A program made the translations under genes and the position numbers. A stretch of DNA of 64,000 nucleotides from Ochotona curzoniae (Eukaryota; Chordata; Mammalia; Lagomorpha; Ochotonidae): assembly GCF_017591425.1 (NCBI RefSeq), contig NW_024467119.1, positions 79,104,894 through 79,168,893 on the forward strand. Reading direction: 5' to 3'. This document shows, piece by piece, positions 25,901-37,900 of the stretch (its first letter is position 1; every line of letters starts with the position of its first letter). The notes beneath the pieces were generated by a model that saw only the letters and a list, made by a program, of their open reading frames with translations, was not told the origin of the DNA and searched no databases.

Positions 25901-28900
25901 ATATGCAGGGAGAAAAAAAAGTATAAAAAAATTCTCCCTTAAACTGCCCTGATCCTTCCCTCAGAAATATTGAAGTGGCCCAGTTTTACAATAGCACTGA
26001 GCTGAGAAACACAGAATAAACATTCAAATTATTCTAAGCATACACAGCTTTCCCTTCTGAGCTAAATTTTTAAAAGTTCATTTATTTATTTGAAAGGTAG
26101 AGTGACAGAAAGACACAGCGAGGGAGGGACAGAGATCTTCCATCTACAGGGTCACTCCTCAAATGGCTTCAATGGCCAGGGCTGGGCCAGACAGAAGCCA
26201 GGGGCCTAGAGCTCCATCTGGTCTCCCCCATCCCCTCATCCCCTCAGGCATGCATGAACAGAAATCTGGGCTGGAAATGGAGCTGCCAGGACTCCAAGCA
26301 GCCTTCTGGGGTGGGATGCCGGCATCCCAGCAGGTGGTTGCACTGGCAGCACTGCAATGCCATCCCCACTTGACCTCCTAAATGATGGTTCCTAGGCACC
26401 TGGGCTCTGACAAATGCCATGGAGTCTCGTTAGTGGTCTGTCCACTTGGATGCGCCCAAGGTCAGCGTGAAGTTACCACTGCGGTTAAGAGGAGAATGTT
26501 TGTCCTTCCTGCTCTGTGGCTTTGCCTGCAAGTCTGCAGAGATGGATACAACAGGCTCTCCTGAAACTTTCTAAACGAACTTCACTGTCTGCGTCCCCAG
26601 AAGAGCACAGGCTGGCTGGGCCCTTTCTCCTCTTCGCCACTGCTCGTGTCCCCAGGGAGGATCTGCAGGCACGGGGTTGGTAGTGGAGGAACACAGAGGA
26701 CAGTAAGGCCCCCTGGGTAGGGCAGATTGGGGATTTTCATCAGGAGCTTGCAGCCACTCAGGCGCCATGGTCATGGGGTTCTCTTCCTTCTTTCCCCCAC
26801 TCCTGATGGCCACTCTTCTCTGGGTAGGCAGGGCTATCAGTGGTTGATCTGGAGGATGGACGGGGCCTCCCTATCCTTGGGACAGCTACATCAGTTCTTC
26901 CCAAGGCATTCAACGCACCTGCCTTGCTACAGCATGCAAAAGGATGACTCAGAGGCAAACGTCATTAGAGGAGCTTGGGGCAAGGGTGATGTGTTCAGTG
27001 GAGCCTTATTGAACAACCCGGGCTGGTGAGGGCTGCAGATCCTGACACAGGGGACAGGGGAGGGCGTTGTGCAGAACCCTCTGTGTTCTCTGTGAACCTG
27101 GCACTGCTCTACAAACATCAGCACCACAAACAGCCAGCACGGAGCAGGGGGAACTGCTGCCACAACGTCAGAACTGGTTCATTGGCACGGTGCTTTGGAA
27201 CTAGCAGAGTAGCTGCTTTCTCAGGTGCTCCAGAAGGACACACATCCTTATTTCACATTTTTTTTCAAGAAGAACCATCAGCAGCACAGGGAGCTGAAGT
27301 GAATTTATCTCAGTCTAACAGGTGCCCGAGCCAGGCCTTAGAACAGCCATCTCATTCCAGTAACCTTGTATCTGTCTCTCTTCTTCCAAAAGCTTCTTCA
27401 AAATTAATTTTGGCTTTTATGTATTTGAAAGGAAGGCACAGAGAGAGACAGACAGATAGACAGACAGACAGACAGAATGTCCTATTGTCTAATTTGCTTT
27501 TCAAATGCCTTGACAGCCAGGGCAGAGTGAGGCAGAAGCCAGGAACCCGGAACTCCACCCAGAGCTCATGGCAGGTGGCAGGAATCCATGTAGCTGAGAT
27601 CAGAAGCTGAGCCAGGACCTGCTCCCAGGCACTGTGCTGTGGGGTGACTCCAGGCACTGTGCTGCGAGGTGACCCCAGCACTGTGCTGTGGGGTGCTGGG
27701 AGCACTGTGCTGTGGGGTGCTGGCAGCATTGTGCTGCAGGGTGACCCCAGGCACTGTGCTGCGGGGTGACCCCAGCACTGTGCTGTGGGGTGCTGGCAGC
27801 ATCCGAAGCAGGATCTTAACTGCTGCACCCTACATCTGCCCTGACATGGATATCTCAATGAGTCACAAGCTTTTAGGGGGAAACAAAAGTGAACCCTATT
27901 TCTGTCCTGGAGGAGATAGTTACAGTAATGTACTGGCTATCAATGTAATGAAGCAATCAGGGGAAAGAACTGGGAATGAATTTACGGCAGAGAAGCAAGG
28001 CTGTACCCTCGAATGTCCTTTCAGAGAGAAGACAGGTTGAGGAGCAAGTGGTGCTCACACCACCAAACCCAGGGCACCTGGTGGTCGCGGAGGAGAGCCC
28101 AGGCTCTTCAAGGAGACCACCCAGATTTCCAATTCCTCATGTTCAATGGGTGTGTAAAGAAATCACCATAGAAACCAGTGGCAAAAATAATGCCCTCCTG
28201 CTCCCAGTCCCTGAGCCTGGGACTTAGGATACAAGCTATGAGCCCCACAGAGAGTAAACCTCTCTTGAACAGTTTTAATTCTTTAATCATGACAACAGCA
28301 ATAGCCAATATGTATTGAGAGCTCAGTATGTACTTTTCTTAGTTTTCAGTGAATAAAAATTAATTTGGGGCGGAAGGTTAGCATTTAGCCAAGGGTGAAG
28401 GTGTGTGAGTCCTCTTTTGGGGTGTCTGGGTTCCATGTCTAATTCCAGCTCCCGGTGCCACCTTCCTGCTAATTCAGGTGGGGCATGGCAGCAGATGACA
28501 GCTCAACAGCTGGTTTCCTGGCACCCACATTCTGGCCTCCTTGCTATGCACTGACCTTCTCTGACCTTTGCTGGCGTTGCCAGAACAAACCAGCAGATGG
28601 AGGATGAGTCTTTATTCGAGTCTTTCTCCATCTCTCGGCCTCTTAAATAGTACTCACAGAAATAGTTAGAAGCGGAATGTGGCCCAAAGACCTGGGCCTT
28701 GCCCTGTCGGGTATGGAAGACCAATATGGCCACACAGAGCAGGAGTGCACCTCCCCCAAAATGAAGACCAAGCCAGGGTGAAACCAGGATCTGGGAACTC
28801 CATCTGGGTCATAGCCAAAGGTAGCAGGAATCCAACTACTGGGATGCTTCAGCAGGAAGCTGGAAATAGAGCAGTCAGGCCTTGAACTCTAACACGAGAC

Positions 28901-31900
28901 ACTGGCGCTCCAAACAGCAGCTTAACCTACTGCACCACCACACCTGCCCCCCTGTAATGGGGAGCGTCTTCCACATTGCCCATCATTTTCAAGAGCAAAC
29001 ATGGGCAGATATGCCAAAGCCACTGACATTCACAGCAGGTGGGTGTCTGGCAGTCATACAGTAGTAAGATGCTGCGGAGTGGGCTGGGCGTCAGCAATTG
29101 GCCCGTCATCAGGAAGACACTCCTTTGTAGTGACCTCTGTCACATTGCCACTGGGTTCATTTTTCCACCTGCTGGTTCATTTGGGGAATCTTATTTAGAC
29201 GGAACACAGCATGAAGGTTAACAAAAAGATACCCAGAGAAGCACCTTCGTATCGGAGCTTGGGTCTGTCTGAGTAGGACTGCAGTGTTGTCATATTGGAG
29301 ACACAGGAGGGCGAATGCTTCGAGCAGTTAGGGAGTGGATGCAGAAAGGGGGTGCAGGGGACAAGTCTCTGCCTCAATAGGCAGCCTTCCATAACCAGTC
29401 TTCTCACATGATCTCTAGTCCCAAGGACTACCCAATGGCATGAGACTGTTTGGCGAGAGAAATAAGGGGTGCCCTGAATGTTTGTCCTATTTCCCTGACA
29501 CAATTGTACCATCCCCATCACGGGCTCACGTTCTGTGTTCTCTGTCCATCTGTGGGTGATCCCCGCCAATCGCCAGGTGTCCCCCTGCAAATCCCTGCCC
29601 CAGCATGCACAAGTTCCCAGACTTGTTCAGTCACGAACCCCCTAACTTGAGCAGACCATGTCTTTCCAAAATCATACACATAAACAAGGCAGAATCTGTA
29701 CTCAACAAAAGACTATTTGCACTGGGCCACCAAGGGCCCACAAGTGACCCAACACGTTAAAATGTTCTAGCTAGTACCGCCACCTAGTGGCAGAAGGGAG
29801 CATTTATTTTTTGATTTTTCCTTTCCTCTAAGAATCTTATTGATGAGATGGGCTTTTTATTTCTTTTTCAAATGTTCCTTTGGTTAATTCTTATGAACAG
29901 CTGCCCCATCTGAAACTTGCCTTCATCTCTTTTTTTTTACTGACACCAATTAGGCAAGGTGAGCAAACCCACTGTGTTTATAAAGTCTGATGACTCAAAC
30001 AGGCACCCATATTGAATAACATCTCTCTAGAGGGTCTAGAAAACAAATACTGTTTTATTTCTAAAATTAATACTAACCAACTTCTCCATATAAAGGAGCA
30101 ATAGGGTGTTCACCTGGTAGTCTTCTACTTCTGACGTCGCATAATTCCTTTTCTGCACGCACACACACACACCCTGTGAACTGTCACATGGAATATACAA
30201 CCTGGGGAAGACAAGCACAAAGCCTTCCCTACAGGTCCCAACACTGCAGGAATCCCCAGTAGCAACGGGACGTACCTCGGGCTGTGGCTCAATTCCTTTT
30301 CTTCCTTTAAGGTAGGTAAGCACTCATGATCAGCTAGGACAGAACGAAAGCACACACACTGTTAATCACCGAAGCACTCTTTGCCAGCCACCAAACTGGC
30401 CAGATGGCTATTGCGTATCCCTGAGGTGTGCAAAAGTGGCTTCATCAGGGAGTTGCAGAGCTTAACCCTAAAGGTTCTAGAAGGTTCAGGAAGGCTCTGG
30501 AAAGCTCTGGAAATGGGAAAAGCAGCGGTAACACGGATGCCCTCCCTGCCCCCGAGAGTGTGTTGCTCATCACTGCCTGGTGATTCAGTGAGAACGCCAG
30601 TGTTGCTCCCAAGCTAGAATCTCGGTCTTTGGGCTTTTGTGCTCTGACTGAGGTCCTGCTGGCTGTGCGATGGCTGCAGTGAGAGCACACAACAGGAAGT
30701 AAGCGGGGGCAGTGGGGGTGGGGTGGGGTGGAAAGCAAGCAATCTCCCCAAAGCCAGGAGAGCATCACTACACCTCCAATGACTTGCAAGAAGATTGAAA
30801 ACCCACTGGAGTCATCCCCTCTGTGCCAAAGGAGCTCTCTGCTTTGGCCGTCAAGCGCAAATGTCTGGAAATCTTGTTTATTTATTTGAGAGACAGAAAG
30901 AGCACTCCCATCAGCTGGTTCACACGGCCAGGGCTACGGCTGTGCCAAAGCCGAAGCCAGGAACTAGGGATTCAATCCAGGGGATGGAACATGGGGAGGG
31001 GGAGGGAAGACCCCAGTACCTATTAAACTGCGTCATAAAATAAAGAAAAAAAACCCTAATGACTTGAGACATTGCTATTGGCTCCCATGGTGTGGGTTAG
31101 CAGGGAGCTGAAGCCAGGAGCTAGAGCTAGGAAGCAAACCCTGGCCATTCCCTCATGAAACGTGCACATACTAACCCTTATAAACACCCATTATTATTGG
31201 GCCCGGCGCGGTGGCGCAGTGGTGCAAGTGGTTAAGGTCCTCGCCTTGCACGCCCGGGATCCCATATGGGCGCCGGTTCTGATCCTGGCAGCCCTGCTTC
31301 CTTTCCAGCTCCCTGCCTGTGGCCCGGGAAAGCAGTCGAGGACAGCCCAAAGCTTTGGGACCCTGTACCCGTGTGGGAGACCCGGAAGAGGCTCCTGGCT
31401 TCGGATTCGCATAGCATTGGCAGTTCCGCTCACTTGGGGAGTGAATCATCGGATGGAAGACCTTCCTCTCTGTCTCTCCTCTCTGTATATCCGCCTTTCC
31501 AATAAAAAATAATAAAAATAAATCTTTAAAAAAAATAAACACCCATTATTTAATCTTATGCTACTTTCTCAGGTCAGAGGGTGTGGCAGGATAAGTTAAT
31601 ACAACCTATACAAATACGAAAACAAGGGGTAACCATCAATATAATCATTACAATGCCTAGCCAAGGCTAGTCTGAGCCAAGGTTATTATCTGTAAGCATA
31701 AGATCAAAGGCAGGAACAGGCTCTGTCCAGTTCCAGGATTTACCAGGAGCTTTTATTTATACAGTAGTTGCTGCCTTCTATGACAATAGCCAAAAGCACC
31801 TTCAGCTTACCACGTACCGTTTCTATTCATGCTGCTCATCCATTTGTCAAGCTCTTCCATCTCAATTTCCATAACAGAGGGCGTGTCTTCTTCAAAAATA

Positions 31901-34900
31901 GGGCTAGAGTTGGACAGCAAAAAGCTCATTGAAAGCGATGTGTGGTGCATTGGATGTCATTTGCAGGGAGCAGTGCATGTGGGCTCTGAGCAAGAGGCAC
32001 TTGACTTAGAGTCTGACACTCCAGGGCTGCCTCTGTGTGTGTGTGTGTGTCCTATTCAGAAGCATCAAGCTCTATATGAAATGAGACAAACACTAAAGCA
32101 AACCCACCTCTAAATGGGGAACCCACTGGTCCTGCACATGGGCCCAGAAAGGAAGCTGGGGCCAGCTTCCCTGCAGGTGCAAAACCCAGCCGGCAAGCCT
32201 TGCTTGGGTGCTCATGCGGCCAAGTGGCCACACGTTCAGCTTCGCTTCATTTTACTTCTCTTTCCTCGGGAGGCCGGAGAGCAGCTAGTCACAGGCTGCC
32301 CCGCTCCACCCATTCCTCAGGCTTTTTCCATGTGGAGAAGGGGCAGGGGAAACAGGCTGTCTCCTTCATGGTTTTTATGGGGCAGATGCCCTGGTAGAAG
32401 ATGCTGGGAGAGGATGGACCACCTGCCTGCTCCCAGCATCAGGCAGCTTGTCTCTTACATAAGTGTCGCATGGGGAACACTGCAGGAGCCAGGGGTGGGG
32501 TAAAGCGGGATTGGGGAGCCGGGTCATTGCCCAGAAGGTTCCTGGCTCCGAGGTAGAATTCCTCTCTCTTTCTCTCCCTCTCTCTCCCTACCTCATTTTT
32601 CCCACCATGCCCCACACCTGCTTTCTCATCCTGTTCCACCTTCTGTTTCTGTCCTTCCCACTCCTTTCTCTCTCCTTTCTTCCTCCCCTTCCGGAGGCTT
32701 GGGGCCCCCATCTGAGTGTCTTCCCTGGTGATAACCTTTTCCATCTGCATGTATGAGCAGAAGTCCTTGATAATCAGCCAAGGTCAAATAATGCGACTAT
32801 CATGCATCGGGTATTGGTACCAGGCAGAAGCAGTATTTTCTGAACAGAAGTCAAGGCGATGAGGCAGCTGTGGCCCCTGCCCTCCGAGGGGTTGGTGCCC
32901 TGAGCAGGGTCTGGGGCCTGGGGCTGGGAGGGATGGCAGCAAGGACAGAAGGCAAGGGGTACAACTCACACTTTCATGTTGTCACCTCCCAGTTCACCTA
33001 AAAGGGAGGAAGAGAAAGGTGGTTAGCTTGGCTCAACCTGCAACGAGTTTTCAATTCAATAGTGAAACAAACACAATAGCTCCAAGGAAACTGCCTTTTG
33101 CAACTTCATCTATCATCTGTTAGTTTCAGAAGCTCTGGCTCCCTCCCCAGTACACAGGTGCTCCAACCATCCCTCTTGCCTCCCACCAGCAGGCAGCAGG
33201 CAGATATCAGGCAGAACAGGGGAGCCACCTCCAGGGGCCTGTGGCGGGGCTGATCTGCCAGTGCTCAGTTCAGATCCCAGGCTAATCCCTCTTCATTTCC
33301 TATCTCCCGGAGAGAACAACACAGTGGTGAGGGAAGGAGAGGGAGGGTTCAGGATCAGGGCTTGCTCCCAGCCCATGTCACAACACCTGGGGTGACCTGC
33401 TGCCCTGAGGACACTGACCCCATGCCTCTGTCCTGCTGGTGGCTGTGGCTGCTCCATCCTCAGCTCCCCTAGGGACTGCCCTTATTCCCTGCTCCAGCAG
33501 AGGCTGGCTCCTGCACAGCCTCCAGATCTCCAAGCTTAACCACTCTGTTGAGAGGCCCTCGCAGCCTCTGGCTCAAAGCAGGTCCACCCTTCCTATTCTT
33601 TGCAGCTCTGCATCTCTTAGGCGTGTGCCTGGGCAGTGGCCACAGGTTCTCATCCAGCAGGTCATTTGCCTTCTCCACTTCCACCCCTCCCCTGCCTTTT
33701 TTTTTTTTAAAGTTTTAGTTATTTATTGGAAGGCCATAGTTACTGAGAGAGAGGGAGAGATAGAGACCATGAGCAAGAATGAACATAAGAGCGAGAGAAT
33801 AGGAGAAAGATCTATACTTGATACATTCCCCGATGGCTACAATATCCCATGGGGCCAGATGGAAGCCAGGAGCCTCGAACTTCATTAGAGAATAGCACAT
33901 GGGTCCAGGGGTCCAAAGAACCTGGGACATCTTCCACTGCTTCCCCAGGTGTGCTAGCAGGGAACTGGATCAGAAGTGGAGCCGGGACTTGAATTGGCAC
34001 TTATACAAGCTCCTCGTATTGCAGATGATGACTTTTAAGTCACCTCCCCACAATGCTGGCCACTGCATTAACTGTTTTTTTTTTGTCTTTCTCTGCCACT
34101 AGACTGCAGCTTCCGAAGGGCACAATCACATTTGTCACATCCAGTGTGGCATCACGCCAGACCAAGGTCCACAAGCATTGCACTCGGGCAAATGCCTTGT
34201 CAATGCAGGAGTACTTCCTAGAGTTTCTGGGAAGATAGCATTAGAAGATAAGTTCATGTTGGTGCTAGAAGTCAAAATCCATGCACTGCATTTTTCATAA
34301 AATGCATTTTTCATGAACTTTTTCAAGACCCTCATATTTATTGAGTAAGTCTTAATAGCGATCGGCACTAGAGTGAAGTTCACGTTCAAGTTTTTGGCCT
34401 TAGCGTCATCAGTCATCATCACAGTGCATCTTCCAGCAAGCCCACTGGGTGGCTGTTGGTTGCGGTTAGAGTCAGGTGGCAGTTTGCAACAACAGGACTC
34501 TGTGGTAGATCTGACTGGAAGTGAACCCCAGGTAACAGAGTCCTGGTGTCCTAGCCCAAACTCTGCTGCCTTTGCCAGCAGGTCAGGCACACCCAGCAGA
34601 ACAGTGTGGAGCAAGTGGGCAGCTTGGGTCCTCTGCACCTCTGCTGGCAAGACCAGGGGAGAACAAGACCCTCTGAGGCCCTGCAGATCATCCCATCCCT
34701 TTGGCCTTTGCCCACTGGGAGCCTCCTTTTGTCTGCCCTGCAACTGGTCAGGCCCCCATGCAGGGACCACTGCCTGCAGCGTCCCAGCAGTGCAGAGGGA
34801 GCTGTCATTTCTTGTGTTTGGCAAGTTTGACTGGCACTGCTGATTCAGGAATGCTGGGTACAAATGCAAGTTTCAAGTCACCAGTGTTTGCCTTGGCTGG

Positions 34901-37900
34901 AGGGGAGGGGTCTGGGTACGCCTGTTCCCCAGCGTCGGCCCCCTCGTTCAGGTGCCTGAAGCTTCAGAAAGTTAGGATGGGGGAGAGAAGAGGACCTTCA
35001 CTTTGCAGCGTTTGCACACTCATTTTTAACCTGAAACTCAGATTTGACAGTAAATAAATCCACACAGTTACATTCCTGCTCCCACCACGGGTGACGGGGT
35101 GTGGAGGGGGCAGAGCTCCAGTGTTTGAGTGCTCCCTGCTCTCACTCCCTTGTCCCCTGTTTAATAACCCCTAGTAGCTCTCAGCCCCTGCTGCGGGCAT
35201 GGATTTATCTTTATAATCTGCAGTTCCCTGTAGGCTTCTTGGTGAGCAAAAGCCAGCCTTCATGCAGATGCTGGGGAAGTTTAAAACCCCATTACAGAAG
35301 CACTCAGGAGGCACCCACACCAAGTGCTTGTAATCAGTGTTAAAGCAGCAAAAAGCCTTCTGTGGCCTCCTCTCCCTGCTCCACGGCCATTACCCCCATT
35401 ACCATGGCAACAGGAAAGTGTTAGGGAGAGTACCAGAGGAGACAGGAGGCCAATGGCAGGTCCTTGGCTTGCACACCCTGCCCGCCCCACTTTGCCTGGA
35501 TTCTATCTATTACCAGCCATCTGCTCTGCTGCCCCCTCCCACTCCCTCCATTCCCTACCTGCTCCCAGTCCTTTCCATGTCCTGATACCCATTTTGTCTT
35601 CCTCCTGCACTTCCCATCTTACACCCAGCCAACCTGCCAAATCTCCCCCACTATGTACCTGATGACAGGAAAGCTGCTTGGGGAGAGAGGCAGAAGATGT
35701 TCTGGCCTCAGGAGACTTGGATTTCCCTGTCTTTTGTCCCTGATGAGCTGTGAATCAAGTCACGAACCAAGTTGGATTTCCCAAACAGAGCTGGGCATAC
35801 TACAGCAATGGCCACCAAGGGGTTAAATCAGTGGCTTCTGGCCAGGCCTCTTGCCTGCAGCCATCTCCTAGGGACCGGTCATCAAAGGGGTAAATAAGTC
35901 TTAAACAGCAGCCACTGCAAAGGTAAGGCCCTGAGGTCCAGGGGAAGAAGAATCCAGAACATTAAATGATTTCCCAACTATTTCCCTGGTCAGGAAACAG
36001 ACAGCTTCCCCCGATCATCACCACCACCCAAAAGAGGCTGGGGTGGCACAGCAGTTGAGATGATGCCCGGGGACAGCCACATTCCACACTGGAGTTCCTG
36101 GGACAGGCCAGGGGCTCTATTTCAGATTCAGTCTGCTGCTGTTGTGTCCCCTGGAGGCAGCAGGTGAGGGCTCCAGCATTTGGGTCCCAGCTGCCCATGT
36201 ACAAAGACTAGATGGCGTGCACAGCTTTGCCCTGGTCCAGCCCTGACTACTGTGGGCATTTGGGAAGTGAACCAGCAGCTCTTGGTTGCTGGCTTCAGCT
36301 CCAAGCTCAGCTCCGGCCATTGTGGCCATTAGAGGAGTGAACCAATAGATGAAAGATCTCTCTCCTCTCACTCCTCCCTCCTTCTCTCTGTGTAACTCTG
36401 TAACTCTGTTTTTCTAATAAAAAAAAAAATATATATATATATATATATTTAAAGATTCAATAGGAGCAGGTTTTTCTTAGTGGTTAGGATACCTGCATCC
36501 CATATTGGGGTTGTAGGATCAATTCTGGCTCTGGGTCCTGGTTCAAACCTCCTGCCAAGACAGATCCTGGGACTCTAACGCTCCTTCATGGACTACAAAC
36601 ATGTACTGAGCAGATGGTGTGTGTTGGGGTAGGCATCATGTTAGGCAAAGGGAGAAGAAATAAGCAACGATTATTGTATGATTAATGTAGCATTTATCGT
36701 ATGCCTGGTGATCCATGTAACTCTTACAGTGCTGGGAGGAAGGCATTGGGTTTCCTGAGCTACAGACGAAGTTCGATCAAGGTCGCAGTGGCAGCGAGTG
36801 TACTGACCAACTGCAGTCCGCACGACCTCAGCACCACACTGTCAACCCAAATGAACGAGAGACATTCTTGTTTCGTCAACTTCATCACACAGTAGGAAAG
36901 ATAGAAAAAGACAAGAAAAAGAACACCTTTTTTCCATTTAAAAAAAAAACACAGAATTATTAACCTCTGGAAAACCTCACGGAAACAAACCATTCATTAC
37001 TTGCTATCATATGTAGTCTTTGTTTAAGTCCTTTTATAAAGTTTTTAACATTTTTTTCATGTTATTTGAAATAGAAAAGGTCAAAGATGGAGACCATCCA
37101 TCTGCTGGGCCAAGCCAAAGCCAAGTGCTAGAACCAGGCTGAGTCTCCTGCAGGGGTGACAGGGAGCCAAGGGCTTGAGCCATCACATGCCACCCCCTCA
37201 GCACACATTAGCAGGGAGCTGGGATCAAAGCAAACACTTCAGCACTGTGCTTAACAATGGCCTTATTGCTTAATTCTAAAACGTCTCAGTTCCTTGTTGC
37301 CATTGCGCCCTCATCTCTAAGCAGATGTTCCGGTAATTCTTGGAATACTTACACGTCTGTAACGCGTTCTGAGATCCTTGGCTAGAAGGCTCTGCAGACA
37401 AGCATAAAAAATTGTGTCTTACTGAATATTCATTTACACACACGCAAGTGTCTGGAAATGGGTAGACAACAAATATTCACCTTGCTTAGCTCTTTTTCTT
37501 TTATAGTATATTGCAAAGGGTACTACTATCAACACTAGGAGGATCAATAAAGCCAACGGGACCGCGGCCATTAATATTAGCTGCAACTGCATTGTATCCT
37601 CAGCCATGTGGGTGAAGTTGGCATCCACGGTGGGCAGCTGCAGGGTCACTGCATCAAAGGTAGTCAGGGGAGCATCTTCCACTGCTGCGTCTTCCCCGAC
37701 CATGTCTCCCGACTGCTCTGCTTCCTCATAATCACCTGTGGGAAGACGCACAAAACTGAGATGGCCGTGGAGACACAGCTGGTGTGCTACGTGTTCTGTG
37801 GTTTTTAAATGGATCCTTGCCACATTCAATCCTAAACATGAGCCACTGGGCGTGGCTCTCAGGCCAGGCTGACAGGAGCAGCGGGCTGAAGGTAAACAGA

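Noticed and set aside
30036..30275. Read-through of exon 6 as the natural C-terminus
   Set aside because: The added residues match nothing, while a good donor at 30270-30275 is in the phase expected from the human protein.
31199..31534. tRNA gene at the SINE head
   Set aside because: A- and B-box-like motifs are present but there is no cloverleaf; they are the promoter remnants of a tRNA-derived SINE.
34135..34869. 244-codon minus-strand open frame as a gene or pseudogene
   Set aside because: A long frame overlaps it on the other strand, its 3' part runs through a DNA-element fragment, and no domain is recognisable.
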